A stretch of DNA of 64,000 nucleotides from Blautia sp. An249 (GTDB taxonomy: Bacteria > Bacillota > Clostridia > Lachnospirales > Lachnospiraceae). The position numbers and the translations under genes are program-made. Each line of letters begins with the position of its first letter. Positions within the stretch are counted from its first letter, which is position 1. The notes under the pieces are model-generated. The model saw only the letters and a program-made list of their open reading frames with translations, did not search any database and was not told where the DNA came from. The stretch covers positions 124,001-188,000 of the forward strand of contig NZ_NFJL01000002.1 in assembly GCF_002159835.1 (NCBI RefSeq). The letters are read 5' to 3'. Below, piece after piece: positions 45,101-53,723 of this stretch.

Positions 45101-45403
45101 AGAAGCACGGCGAAAGTCTTAAAGGAAAACGGAGTAAAGGTTATCCGTACCAATAAACTGGAACAGCCGTCTCCGAACCTGATGGACTTAATCCTGGGCC
45201 ATAAGATTGACCTGATTATTGACACTCCGCCTCAGGGTGTGGAACATTCCAAAGACGGATTCCTGATCCGGAGAAACGCCATTGAAACAGGTGTGAATGT
45301 ATTAACTTCTCTGGATACGGCAGCCGCGCTGGTAACCAGTCTGGAAAATACAGATCTTCATAATCTGACCCTGATTGATATAGCTACAATAGATAACGTA
45401 TAA
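42197..45403 (+). CDS. carB: Carbamoyl-phosphate synthase large subunit
   Basis: The 1068-residue protein is the normal size, with two ATP-grasp halves (GSGPIVIGQAAEFDYAG at the start, GSGPIRIGQGIEFDF near residue 555) and a C-terminal MGS-like allosteric domain (about 935-1068). It makes carbamoyl phosphate from bicarbonate, ATP and ammonia supplied by CarA. A terminator follows directly. Confidence 0.97.
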   Translation: MPKNPEIKKVLVIGSGPIVIGQAAEFDYAGTQACRSLKEEGMEVVLLNSNPATIMTDKDIADRVYIEPLTVEVVEQLILKEKPDSVLPTLGGQAGLNLAMELEEKGFLKENNVRLIGTTAETIKKAEDRQEFKDTMEKIGEPVAASKVVTTVQDGVEFTNTIGYPVVLRPAYTLGGSGGGIANNEYELREILENGLRLSRVGEVLVERCIAGWKEIEYEVMRDSAGNCITVCNMENIDPVGVHTGDSIVVAPSQTLGDKEYQMLRTSALNIITELGITGGCNVQYALHPESFEYCVIEVNPRVSRSSALASKATGYPIAKVAAKIALGYTLDEIKNAITGKTYASFEPMLDYCVVKIPRLPFDKFISAKRTLTTQMKATGEVMSICNNFEGALMKAIRSLEQHVDSLMSYDFSHLSSEELLEELKIVDDRRIWKIAEAIRQGIPQEEIHKITQIDLWFIDKIAILVEMEEKLRNEELTEELLTEAKRLEFPDYIIGNLNGKTEEEVKALRKEYNITAAYKMVDTCAAEFAAETPYYYSVYGGENEAAETKDKKKVLVLGSGPIRIGQGIEFDFCSVHCTWAFSKEGYETIIINNNPETVSTDFDIADKLYFEPLTPEDVENVVNVEKPDGAVVQFGGQTAIKLTEALIKMGVKILGTSAENVDAAEDRELFDGILEQCRIPRPKGHTVFTAEEAKKAAAELGYPVLVRPSYVLGGQGMQIAVNDEDVEEYIGIINQIAQEHPILVDKYLVGKEIEVDAVCDGEDILIPGIMEHIERAGIHSGDSISVYPAQTISATAKETIAEYTRRLAKALHVVGMINIQFIVCGEEVYVIEVNPRSSRTVPYISKVTGIPIVPLATKVILGHKLKDLGYTPGLQPEAKHIAIKMPVFSFEKIRGADISLGPEMKSTGECLGIATTFNEALYKAFLGAGVKLPKHKNMIITVRDEDKPDVIEIAHRFEALGYKIYATRSTAKVLKENGVKVIRTNKLEQPSPNLMDLILGHKIDLIIDTPPQGVEHSKDGFLIRRNAIETGVNVLTSLDTAAALVTSLENTDLHNLTLIDIATIDNV

Positions 45404-45407
45404 AAAC

Positions 45408-45453
45408 AAAAGATTCTGTTGAATGAGAAAACTTGTTCGGCAGAATCTTTTTA
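45408..45453 (+). terminator. Terminator after carB
   Basis: AAAGATTCTG pairs with CAGAATCTTT (45441-45450) and runs into TTTAT. Confidence 0.85.
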
Positions 45454-45549
45454 TGTAAATTTTAAGATTTGGAAAAGTATACGGGTAGGCAAAGGATCGG
45501 GGATGTGGTAAGATAGAGGGCAGAAAATTTAATAAGAAAAGGGGATTGT

Positions 45550-46398
45550 ATGAATATTGTAGAAATTATTAAGGCAGTCGTTCTGGGAATTATCGAAGGG
45601 ATAACAGAATGGCTTCCCATCAGCAGCACAGGACATTTAATACTGGCAGATGAATTTATTAAATTAAATGTCAGCGACAGTTTTTTGCAAATGTTTATGG
45701 TAGTCATCCAGCTCGGGGCGATTCTGGCAGTGGTGGTGCTGTTCTGGAACAAACTGTGGCCCTTCTGTTATAAGAAAGAGGCAAAGACAGCTTTTGAGAA
45801 ATTTATTGACGTGCCGAAATGGATTTTATGGTTTAAAATCCTGGTGGCCTGCATCCCCACCATTGTTATTGCTCTTCCTTTTAACGATCTGATTGAAGAG
45901 AAATTTAATAACTATGTAGTGGTTGCCTCCACCCTGATCATTTACGGTGTTTTGTTTATTGTTATTGAAAACTACAATAAAAAACGGAAGGCACAGTATA
46001 ACAGTCTGGAAGAAATCTCATTTAAGACGGCATTTCTTATCGGTATTTTCCAGGTGCTCTCTGTGATTCCGGGGACTTCCCGTTCCGGTTCCACCATTAT
46101 CGGCGGGATTCTGGTGGGAACTTCCAGAACGGTAGCGGCTGAGTTTACCTTCTTTCTGGCGATCCCGGTTATGTTTGGGGCCAGCCTGCTGAAACTGGTG
46201 AAGTTCGGCTTTGTATTTACCGGGATGGAAATTGCCATATTGCTTGTGGGAATGGTTACGGCTTTCGTAGTTTCCATTCTGGCGATTAAATTTTTAATGG
46301 ATTATATTAAAAAACACGATTTTAAAGTATTTGGATGGTATCGGATCGCCCTGGGCGTTTTGGTATTTGGTTACTTTATCGGAAGAAATTTCTTATAA
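45550..46398 (+). CDS. uppP: Undecaprenyl-diphosphatase
   Basis: UppP (BacA) recycles undecaprenyl diphosphate, the lipid carrier of peptidoglycan synthesis; it also confers basal bacitracin tolerance. The 282-residue membrane protein has the catalytic motifs [14 protein letters not shown] and PGTSRSGST and about eight helices. AAAAGGGGATTGT precedes the ATG. It lies alone between carB and glpK. Confidence 0.95.
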   Translation: MNIVEIIKAVVLGIIEGITEWLPISSTGHLILADEFIKLNVSDSFLQMFMVVIQLGAILAVVVLFWNKLWPFCYKKEAKTAFEKFIDVPKWILWFKILVACIPTIVIALPFNDLIEEKFNNYVVVASTLIIYGVLFIVIENYNKKRKAQYNSLEEISFKTAFLIGIFQVLSVIPGTSRSGSTIIGGILVGTSRTVAAEFTFFLAIPVMFGASLLKLVKFGFVFTGMEIAILLVGMVTAFVVSILAIKFLMDYIKKHDFKVFGWYRIALGVLVFGYFIGRNFL

Positions 46399-46416
46399 GA
46401 GAAAAGAGGGTTTTAT

Positions 46417-47913
46417 ATGGGAGCAAAGTACGTGATGGCATTGGATCAGGGAACCACCAGTTCCCGCTGCATTCTGTTTGATAAGAAAGGGAAAATCTGC
46501 AGTATGGCGCAGAAAGAATTCCACCAGTATTATCCGAGACCGGGCTGGGTGGAGCACGATCCCAAAGAGATCTGGTCTTCCCAGTTAAGTGTGGCTACCG
46601 AGGCTATGGGGAAGCTGGGCGTGGACGCCGAGGATATTGCAGCTATTGGAATTACCAACCAGAGGGAAACGACAGTAGTGTGGGAGAAAGAGACGGGAGA
46701 ACCCATCTATCCGGCCATTGTATGGCAGTGCCGGAGAACAGCTCCCATGATTGACCGTCTGGAACGGGAAGGGTTTACAGAGACTCTGAAAGAAAAGACC
46801 GGGCTGATTCCGGATGCCTATTTTTCCGCCACGAAGATTCAGTGGATTCTGGAGCATGTGGAAGGAGCCAGGGAACGGGCGAAGGGGGGAGAGCTTTTGT
46901 TTGGTACCATTGATACCTGGCTGATCTGGAAACTGACCAAAGGGGAAGTACATGTTACTGATTATACCAATGCCTCCCGTACCATGCTGTTTGATATTCA
47001 TCAGAAACAGTGGGATGAAGAGCTTCTGGAGAAATTTCAGATTCCCCGTTGTATGATGCCCCAGGTGAAGCCTTCCAGCTGTGTTTACGGTTATACCAAT
47101 GAGAAGATTATAGGGGGAAGAATTCCTATCGGAGGAGCCGCAGGAGACCAGCAGGCTGCACTTTTCGGCCAGTGCTGCACCTCTGCAGGGGATGTGAAAA
47201 ATACATATGGAACGGGCTGCTTTTTGCTGATGCATACGGGAAATCAGGCAGTAGAATCCAGAAACGGGCTGCTTACCACCCTTGCAGTTAACGGGGACGG
47301 AACGGCAGGTTATGCTCTGGAAGGCAGTGTATTTGTGGCAGGAGCGGCTCTCCAGTGGCTCAGAGATGAACTGGGAATCCTGGAGAAAGCCCCGGAGTCA
47401 GAGAAGTATTGTCTCTCTGTCAGCGACAGCGGGGGTGTTTATGTGGTTCCCGCTTTCACAGGGTTGGGGGCGCCTTACTGGGATCCCTATGCCAGAGGGG
47501 CTATCCTGGGACTGACCAGAGGCAGCCAGAAAGCGCATATTATCCGGGCAACCGTGGAATCTCTGGCTTATCAGACCAATGATGTGATTCAGGCCATGGA
47601 GCAGGATTCCGGCATTCGGCTGAATTCTCTGCGGGTAGACGGCGGCGCCAGCGCCAATAACTTCCTGATGCAGTTTCAGTCTAATCTGCTGGACGCTCAG
47701 GTGGTACGGCCGAAATGTATTGAGACGACGGCCATGGGGGCGGCGTATCTGGCCGGGCTTGCTACAGGATTTTGGGATAATATAGAAGAAGTGCAGAATC
47801 TCTGGGAACGGGAGAGAATCTTCGCGCCTTCGATTTCAGAGGGCGCAAGAGAGAAACTTTTAAATGGATGGAAAAAAGCGGTGAAATGTACCCGGGGATG
47901 GGCAGAACCGTAA
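46417..47913 (+). CDS. glpK: Glycerol kinase
   Basis: The 498-residue FGGY-family kinase forms glycerol-3-phosphate. Seen are [15 protein letters not shown], the glycerol-contact [28 protein letters not shown], and the C-terminal [14 protein letters not shown]. No uptake facilitator (glpF) or glycerol-3-phosphate dehydrogenase is adjacent. It starts 18 bases after uppP, so the two are probably co-transcribed. Confidence 0.96.
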   Translation: MGAKYVMALDQGTTSSRCILFDKKGKICSMAQKEFHQYYPRPGWVEHDPKEIWSSQLSVATEAMGKLGVDAEDIAAIGITNQRETTVVWEKETGEPIYPAIVWQCRRTAPMIDRLEREGFTETLKEKTGLIPDAYFSATKIQWILEHVEGARERAKGGELLFGTIDTWLIWKLTKGEVHVTDYTNASRTMLFDIHQKQWDEELLEKFQIPRCMMPQVKPSSCVYGYTNEKIIGGRIPIGGAAGDQQAALFGQCCTSAGDVKNTYGTGCFLLMHTGNQAVESRNGLLTTLAVNGDGTAGYALEGSVFVAGAALQWLRDELGILEKAPESEKYCLSVSDSGGVYVVPAFTGLGAPYWDPYARGAILGLTRGSQKAHIIRATVESLAYQTNDVIQAMEQDSGIRLNSLRVDGGASANNFLMQFQSNLLDAQVVRPKCIETTAMGAAYLAGLATGFWDNIEEVQNLWERERIFAPSISEGAREKLLNGWKKAVKCTRGWAEP

Positions 47914-47930
47914 CAGGCAGATGAATTAGA

Positions 47931-47980
47931 AAGCCGTAGCTGCGAAAGAGGATTCTCTTTTGCAGTTACGGCTGTTTCTT
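47931..47980 (+). terminator. Terminator after glpK
   Basis: A long stem, AGCCGTAGCTGCGAAAGAG with a right arm at about 47955-47973 and only wobble mismatches, closes on a GATT loop and is followed by GTTTCTTT. Confidence 0.85.
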
Positions 47981-48018
47981 TATGTAATAGGAAATTCCGT
48001 TGGATTTCCTATTACATA
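47981..48018. repeat. Palindromic element between glpK and arcC
   Basis: TATGTAATAGGAAAT (from 47981) and ATTTCCTATTACATA (to 48018) form a near-perfect palindrome. A related 15-base sequence, differing at one position (GTAACAGGAAATTCC), is found in the opposite orientation at 49088-49102, beyond arcC. It could help end the arcC transcript, but the T run is missing on that strand. Confidence 0.6.
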
Positions 48019-48045
48019 AAAAACGCTCCGCTACGGTCCTCTTTG

Positions 48046-48978
48046 TTACTGAATAATTGTCCCTGTTTTTCCCAGGTAACCGTCTCTGGCGTGGGCCAGA
48101 TCGGTGATGACAGCTTTGCGTCCTGCGCCTTTCTCCACGAAAGAAACGCCTGCTTCAAACTTGGGAAGCATGGAACCCGGTGCAAACTGGTTGTCTGCCA
48201 TATGTTTTCTGGCTTCTTCCAGAGTAAGGGTATCCAGGTATACCTCCTCAGGAGTATCCAGGTTCAGGCTGACTTTCTCCACACTGGTAAGGATAATCAG
48301 CTGTTCTGCGCCTAATTCTTCAGCCAGCAGGCCGCTGGTTAAGTCTTTTTCAATTACAGCGCTGGCTCCTCGTAATTCAATGCCCTGTTCCATAACAGGA
48401 ATTCCGCCGCCGCCTCCGGCGATGACAATCTGTCCGGCGTCTACCAGGGCGCGGATGGCGTCGATTTCCACAATGGACTGAGGTTTGGGAGCGGCTACGA
48501 TTCTGCGGTAGCCGTTTTCAGAAACCTTCGTAACAAAATTGCCCTTCTTTTCTTCTTCTTCCGCTTCTTCTTCAGAAAGCACACGTCCGATAATCTTCTC
48601 CGGTTCTGCAAAAGCATCGTCATAAGGATCGATGACAACCTGTGTTAAGACGGTACTGACTGTTTTATAAATTCCCCGGGAGAGAAGTTCCGCCCGAATG
48701 GCGTTCTGCAGGTCATATCCGATGTATCCCTGGCTCATGGCAGAGCAGACAGACATAGGGGCAAATGTATAATCCGGGTGAGATTTTCCAAACTCATTCA
48801 TTGCGGTATGAATCATTCCCACCTGAGGAGCATTACTGTGGGAAATGACAAGGCGGGCACCCTCCGCAACCAGATCCGCGGCAGCTTTTGCAGCGGCTTT
48901 TACAGCAACTTTCTGTTCCGGGAGCGTAGTCCCTAAAGCTCTGTGGCCCAATGCCACAACAACGATCTTTTCACTCAT
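48046..48978 (-). CDS. arcC: Carbamate kinase
   Basis: The 310-residue protein makes ATP from carbamoyl phosphate, the last step of arginine or agmatine fermentation or of purine-derived carbamoyl phosphate breakdown. It has DPYDDAFAEPEKIIG, the substrate loop VIAGGGGGIPV and FAPGSMLPKFEA. The N-terminal motif reads ALGHRALG instead of the usual ALGGNAL. No arginine deiminase genes are adjacent. Its promoter is at 49011-49039. Confidence 0.9.
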   Translation of the reverse strand: MSEKIVVVALGHRALGTTLPEQKVAVKAAAKAAADLVAEGARLVISHSNAPQVGMIHTAMNEFGKSHPDYTFAPMSVCSAMSQGYIGYDLQNAIRAELLSRGIYKTVSTVLTQVVIDPYDDAFAEPEKIIGRVLSEEEAEEEEKKGNFVTKVSENGYRRIVAAPKPQSIVEIDAIRALVDAGQIVIAGGGGGIPVMEQGIELRGASAVIEKDLTSGLLAEELGAEQLIILTSVEKVSLNLDTPEEVYLDTLTLEEARKHMADNQFAPGSMLPKFEAGVSFVEKGAGRKAVITDLAHARDGYLGKTGTIIQ

Positions 48979-49010
48979 AAGAGATACCCCGTTTCCTAAA
49001 TAATATATTC

Positions 49011-49039
49011 ATTATAGAGAAATTAAGGAAAAAAAGCAA
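49011..49039 (-). promoter_or_regulatory. Sigma-A promoter of arcC
   Basis: On the minus strand TTGCTT (plus 49034-49039) and TATAAT (plus 49011-49016) are 17 bases apart. Confidence 0.75.
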
Positions 49040-49063
49040 TACCTTACCAGAGTCTCTTTTCAG

Positions 49064-49137
49064 GGAACAAAACACGGACTGTTCCGGGGAATTTCCTGTT
49101 ACGCAACGAAACAGCCCCCGCTGTCTCGCGAGGGCTG
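49064..49137. repeat. Two hairpins in the arcC-VWA gene gap
   Basis: GGAACA (49064-49069) pairs with TGTTCC (49080-49085), followed by GGAATTTCCTGTTAC (49088-49102), related to the element at 47984. CAGCCC (49112-49117) pairs with GGGCTG (49132-49137). Further down GATAGA and TCTATC, then ACCTAT and ATAGGT (about 49192-49206), form smaller palindromes. No reading frame is supported in 48979-49481, but the density of hairpins could mean a structured RNA or a decayed mobile repeat. Confidence 0.45.
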
Positions 49138-49294
49138 CTGCATTTTGCTTTTTGAGGGGGGAGATAGAGAGTGGTTATTCATCTATCCAAGACCTATTAT
49201 ATAGGTAAAATGTGTGCAAAGTGTGTACAGAATCTAAAAGAAAACGAAAATTAATTAAGAAAGATTAAATAGATTCTAAGAAAAGAATACCACC

Positions 49295-49382
49295 TTGTTT
49301 TTTAGAAAAAACCATGATATGGTAAGAAAGAGCCAGAACATCTGGCCACTTCTAATTATTCTTGCCGTTCGGCAGATTTTTT
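49295..49382 (+). promoter_or_regulatory. Leader of the VWA surface-protein gene with a possible attenuator
   Basis: TTGTTT (49295-49300) and TATGGT (49318-49323) are 17 bases apart, a weak promoter. Two hairpins follow: GCCAGA/TCTGGC (49332-49346) and TGCCG/CGGCA (49363-49374), the second with GATTTTTT behind it, like a short intrinsic terminator. AAGGAGG and a five-codon frame (ATG at 49418) come next, before the TTG start of the main gene. Confidence 0.4.
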
Positions 49383-49481
49383 CCAAAAAGAGTAAAACTG
49401 CATAAGGAGGGATGCCTATGATTGTCTGCGGATAAAAGGCACAGACTGACAAGAAATAAACAGAAAGGGATAGATGTAATA

Positions 49482-52100
49482 TTGAAGAAAAATAAAAAAT
49501 GGAAAATAGCAGCCCTTTTTTTAGGAGCTGTTTTAATGCTCCAGAACGCATTTCTTCCAAAAGCAGCCATGGCGCAGGAAAATCTGCAGCCGACTTTGGA
49601 AAAAAGCGCCAGATGGACAGACGCTGCTTCTTATGAAGCAGAAATTCAGTTAAACTTAAAAAAGATAAAAGAAATTACCAGTCTTCAGCCCTCTGTGGGA
49701 GTTATCGCCATGCTGGATGTGACAGATTCCATGCAGGCATGTGAGACGGAGGGCCATGTCCATAAAGTTTCCTTTCATACCTTAGACGCCTTTGAAAACA
49801 GTTCCCAGGTGTGGGAAAAGATAAAAGAAACCCTTCCCGACCAGGAAACCTATGCCCGGATGGGGGAGGCAGGGACAGAGAATCTGTTTCTGAAACTTCC
49901 GGAAGAAATTGATCCCCAACAGCGGTGCAGGCTGGTGTGCCGTTATACGGAAACAGGGAATTCCTATCCCCAGGATAATCCCAGAGGGTGGAGAGTTGTC
50001 TACACCACGGAGGATCAGAGCCTGCTTCCCGGGGTGAGAGCAGATGCTCCGGTCTTTTCCTGGTATCACTGTATCCGTCGGGAAGAGGGAATCTTTCCTG
50101 TAGGGGAGATGGAAATTCTAAACGATCGTACCGTCTGGAAGGATACCGAAAGAAAGACAGAAGCCTTCGGATGCCAGGAGAGCCGGATGGATCAGCTTGT
50201 GGAAGGATATAACCGCTTTTTGGAAACGTTGTTTGAGAACCAGGGGGCAAAAGTGTGCCCTGTGGCCTTTCATGGAGGATATTACATCGGAGGATGGACA
50301 GAATCTCTGGAAGAGGCAAAGGCTTTTCTGACCGAACAGAAATATCTGGAAGCAGAAGCGGTAATGCCCCAAAACCCTACGGGAACCAACCATGAGGCTG
50401 CGGTTTTAGGAGCTTTGGATGCCATTAACCGTCTGGAAGATACGCAGAATGTATTTGCCCTTCTGTTTACAGACGGAAGCACCACCAGCGGCTACAGCCA
50501 TCAGACAGGCAGTCCGGATACCGGATGTCTGGATCCCCACAGTTACGGTCAGGAGGAGTATGATGCATCTTACCAGACTGCATTTGCCCAATGGGCCATT
50601 GAAGACGCTGCAATTCTGAAGGAAAAAGTTCCTGTTTACGGAGTGGGCTACGGCTATTCCATGAAAATGGATCATTACAGCCAGAATACCGTAGAACAGA
50701 TCAGCTCGGGTGAAGAGTATTTTATTGATACAAAAGAACAGAACCTGGATAATATCATGGAAATCTTCCGTGCGGTGTGTTCCGATATGATTCTGAAATC
50801 GGTACCAATGAAGGTGGTAGATTACATTTCTGAGTACTGGCTGACCGATGTGCAGGCTCTTCCCCTGGACTGGAAAGTGGAAGAGATCCCCATTACTAAT
50901 CAGAAAAACGAAGAAGATATAATTCAGAAACTGACCATTCCGGTTACCAGAACTATGGGAGAAGATGACCAGGAAACTTTCCGGATTCCGGTAACCCTGC
51001 GGGAAGCATACCGGAATGTGGAAACTCCTGTGTGGTATGAGACGAATCAGGATGAACCTTTTGAAAAAGGAGAGAACGGCTGCGGGGCCTATGCGGTATA
51101 CCAGCCTGCAGAGCAGGAACTGAGAATAGAGGCAGAAACTCCAAGGTTGGATGTATATCCCCAAAAAGCGGATTTTACCATTGAGAAAAAGGCGTTACAG
51201 GAACAGGTAAAAGCAGGTGAAAAAGCCGCTTATGAAATTACGGCAACTAATCTGTCTCAGCAGACTTTGAATGAAATACAGGTGGAAGACATATTTGAGA
51301 GTACCGGCTGGAGAGCAGAATTCGGAGCCTGTGAGGGAGTACGTCTGGAAGAGGAGGATACAAAAGCAGTTATTGGGAAACTGGAAAGGGGAGAAAGCAA
51401 GGTACTCACAGCCTATATACAGATCCCCGAAGAACAAAAAAGCGAAGTCTTAATCAATACAGCTCAGGCGAAAGCCGTAAATCCTCAGAATCCCGGAGAA
51501 ATCCTGGAACGAAAGGCTCAGGCCCGGACAGAAATTACAGAACTTAAGACAGACTTTGAGGTGGAAAAAACTGCAGATAAAGAGGAGGCGAAGCCGGGAG
51601 AAGAAATCGTGTATACCATCCGGATTCAGAATACGGGCGAGAGAACCCTGCATTCTGTGCTTGCAGTGGATCAGTTTTTAAACCAGGGAGTAAAGGCTGC
51701 GTTTCGAGAGCAGGAAGGGATACAGTTAAGTCAGGAAAAAGATCAGGCGGTAATCCCTCAGATTCTTTCAGGGGAAACGGTAACACTGGAGGCGTCGGTG
51801 GTGATTCCGGAAAATTTTAAAAACACGGAGCTGATTAATATGGCCATTGTTTCCACGGAGGATCAAAGTCTGAAAAAGGAGGCAGAAGAAACAGTAAAGA
51901 TTCAGCAGGGAACAGCTAAAACGCCCACACCTTCGGCCAAAAGCCAGACCCAGACTCCGGGCAATTATGCAAAAGGAGTCAGCGACCAGCCAAAAACAGG
52001 AGACAATACCAGAACCCGGGAATGGAAGACGGCTCTTCTATTAGCCGGTCTGGGATGTCTGACAGCCGGCTTTGGCCTGCTGATAAAGAAAAAAAATTAA
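49482..52100 (+). CDS. Sortase-anchored surface protein with VWA domain
   Basis: A TTG at 49482 gives a proper signal peptide (KKNKKWKIAALFLGAVLM) and lies after AAAGGGA; the longer frame from 49422 is less likely. The 872 residues contain a von Willebrand A-like domain (about 80-445; metal-site-like DVTDSM, FTDGSTT) with a long insertion, two DUF11-like beta repeats (about 570-685 and 690-800), a Pro/Thr linker and a sortase signal: QPKTGD, a membrane helix and KKKN. It should be cell-wall linked, perhaps an adhesin or pilus tip. No sortase or pilin gene is beside it. Confidence 0.85.
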   Translation: MKKNKKWKIAALFLGAVLMLQNAFLPKAAMAQENLQPTLEKSARWTDAASYEAEIQLNLKKIKEITSLQPSVGVIAMLDVTDSMQACETEGHVHKVSFHTLDAFENSSQVWEKIKETLPDQETYARMGEAGTENLFLKLPEEIDPQQRCRLVCRYTETGNSYPQDNPRGWRVVYTTEDQSLLPGVRADAPVFSWYHCIRREEGIFPVGEMEILNDRTVWKDTERKTEAFGCQESRMDQLVEGYNRFLETLFENQGAKVCPVAFHGGYYIGGWTESLEEAKAFLTEQKYLEAEAVMPQNPTGTNHEAAVLGALDAINRLEDTQNVFALLFTDGSTTSGYSHQTGSPDTGCLDPHSYGQEEYDASYQTAFAQWAIEDAAILKEKVPVYGVGYGYSMKMDHYSQNTVEQISSGEEYFIDTKEQNLDNIMEIFRAVCSDMILKSVPMKVVDYISEYWLTDVQALPLDWKVEEIPITNQKNEEDIIQKLTIPVTRTMGEDDQETFRIPVTLREAYRNVETPVWYETNQDEPFEKGENGCGAYAVYQPAEQELRIEAETPRLDVYPQKADFTIEKKALQEQVKAGEKAAYEITATNLSQQTLNEIQVEDIFESTGWRAEFGACEGVRLEEEDTKAVIGKLERGESKVLTAYIQIPEEQKSEVLINTAQAKAVNPQNPGEILERKAQARTEITELKTDFEVEKTADKEEAKPGEEIVYTIRIQNTGERTLHSVLAVDQFLNQGVKAAFREQEGIQLSQEKDQAVIPQILSGETVTLEASVVIPENFKNTELINMAIVSTEDQSLKKEAEETVKIQQGTAKTPTPSAKSQTQTPGNYAKGVSDQPKTGDNTRTREWKTALLLAGLGCLTAGFGLLIKKKN

Positions 52101-52116
52101 GACTGCGGCTGTAGAC

Positions 52117-52171
52117 ACTGCCCCGAAAGAAGATGAGAAACCGGCGATTTCTTGTGTTCTTCCGGGGCAGT
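52117..52171 (+). terminator. Terminator-like stem after the VWA gene
   Basis: ACTGCCCCGAAAGAA (52117-52131) pairs with TTCTTCCGGGGCAGT (52157-52171) with one bulge. There is no T run after it, so termination is uncertain. Confidence 0.5.
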
Positions 52172-52262
52172 TGCAGTATTGAAAAGAAAATACAGGTATG
52201 CTATTCTATAAAGGAATATCTATTAAAGAAAGCAGGAACATTTTAAAATTGGAGGCGAGGAA

Positions 52263-53720
52263 ATGAAATTAGGAACCTTGTTGGAATCTTTAGAATATAC
52301 CATTGTTCAGGGAAGTACAGATACAGAAGTAAAAGGGGTGGAGTATGACTCCAGAAAAGTACAGGAAGGCTCTTTGTTTCTCTGCATTCGGGGAGCGGTT
52401 GCGGACGGCCATACGTTTGTGCCGGATGTGGTAAATAAAGGAGCTGCCGTACTTGTGGTGGAAGAGGAAGTAACGGTTCCTGAAGGGATAACCGTCGTTC
52501 AGGTAGAAGATACCAGATACGCCATGGCCTGTATTTCTGCAGCCTGGTTCGGACATCCGGCCCGGGAATTAAAGACCATTGGAGTGACCGGAACCAAGGG
52601 GAAGACCACCACGACCTACATGGTAAAATCCATTCTGGAAAACGCCGGTTATAAAGTGGGACTGATAGGAACCATCGAAGCCATTGTGGGAGAAAAGGTT
52701 ATCCCGGCGGCAAATACCACACCGGAATCCTATGTGATTCAGAAGTATTTCCGCGAGATGGCAGACGCAGGATGCGACTGTGTGGTCATGGAAGTTTCTT
52801 CCCAGGGGCTGATGCTGCACCGTACGGCAGGATTTATTTTTGATTATGGAATCTTTACAAATATTGAACCGGATCACATCGGTCCCAATGAACACAGGGA
52901 TTTTGAACATTATCTTCAGTGCAAGGCTATGTTGCTGAAACAGTGTAAGGTGGGAATTGTAAACCGGGATGATGAACATTTTGAGAGAATGATAGAAGGG
53001 CATACCTGTCAACTGGAAACTTTCGGATTTTCCGAAGAGGCAGACTTACAGGCAGAAGACGCCGAACTGGTATCGCGTCCGGGGTATCTTGGAATTTCCT
53101 ACCATTTGCGGGGACTTCTGGACTTTCCGGTGGAGATTGATATTCCGGGAAAATTCAGTATTTATAATTCCCTGACGGCAATTGCCATCTGCCGCCATTT
53201 CCGGGTGTCTCAGGAAAACATTGTAAAAGCTCTTAAAAAAGCCAAAGTAAAAGGCAGAATTGAAATGATAAAAGTATCCGATGATTTTACCCTGATGATC
53301 GATTACGCCCACAACGCCATGGCTCTGGAGAGCCTTCTGACGACTTTGCGGGAATATCATCCCCATCGTCTGGTATGTCTGTTCGGATGCGGAGGCAACC
53401 GTTCCAAACTCCGCCGGTATGAGATGGGCGAGGTTTCAGGAAAATTAGCGGATTTAACCATTATTACGTCAGACAATCCAAGATATGAAGAGCCCCAGGC
53501 AATCATAGACGATATAAAAGTCGGCATCGGAAAGACAGAAGGAAAATATGTGGAAATTGTAGACAGAAAAGAAGCCATTGCCTATGCCATTCATCATGGA
53601 GAACCAGGAGATATTATTATACTGGCCGGAAAAGGCCATGAGGATTACCAGGAAATTGAAGGGAAGAAGTATCCCATGGATGAAAGGGTTCTGATTGCAG
53701 ACATTCTTGCCGGGAGATAA
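52263..53720 (+). CDS. murE: UDP-N-acetylmuramoyl-tripeptide synthetase
   Basis: MurE adds the third amino acid to the peptidoglycan stem peptide. The 485-residue ligase has GVTGTKGKTTTTYM (ATP loop), NTTPESY, and DYAHNAMALE. The motif DNPRYEEP corresponds to the DNPR type that selects meso-diaminopimelate in known MurE enzymes, so a DAP-type wall is inferred. GGAGG precedes the ATG. It stands outside a dcw cluster, 3 bases before priA. Confidence 0.92.
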   Translation: MKLGTLLESLEYTIVQGSTDTEVKGVEYDSRKVQEGSLFLCIRGAVADGHTFVPDVVNKGAAVLVVEEEVTVPEGITVVQVEDTRYAMACISAAWFGHPARELKTIGVTGTKGKTTTTYMVKSILENAGYKVGLIGTIEAIVGEKVIPAANTTPESYVIQKYFREMADAGCDCVVMEVSSQGLMLHRTAGFIFDYGIFTNIEPDHIGPNEHRDFEHYLQCKAMLLKQCKVGIVNRDDEHFERMIEGHTCQLETFGFSEEADLQAEDAELVSRPGYLGISYHLRGLLDFPVEIDIPGKFSIYNSLTAIAICRHFRVSQENIVKALKKAKVKGRIEMIKVSDDFTLMIDYAHNAMALESLLTTLREYHPHRLVCLFGCGGNRSKLRRYEMGEVSGKLADLTIITSDNPRYEEPQAIIDDIKVGIGKTEGKYVEIVDRKEAIAYAIHHGEPGDIIILAGKGHEDYQEIEGKKYPMDERVLIADILAGR

Positions 53721-53723
53721 CTT

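Noticed and set aside
49112-49150. The CAGCCC/GGGCTG hairpin as a transcription terminator
   Set aside because: No gene on the plus strand ends before it, and the T-rich stretch after it begins about 10 bases later. It was kept only as part of a repeat-rich intergenic region.
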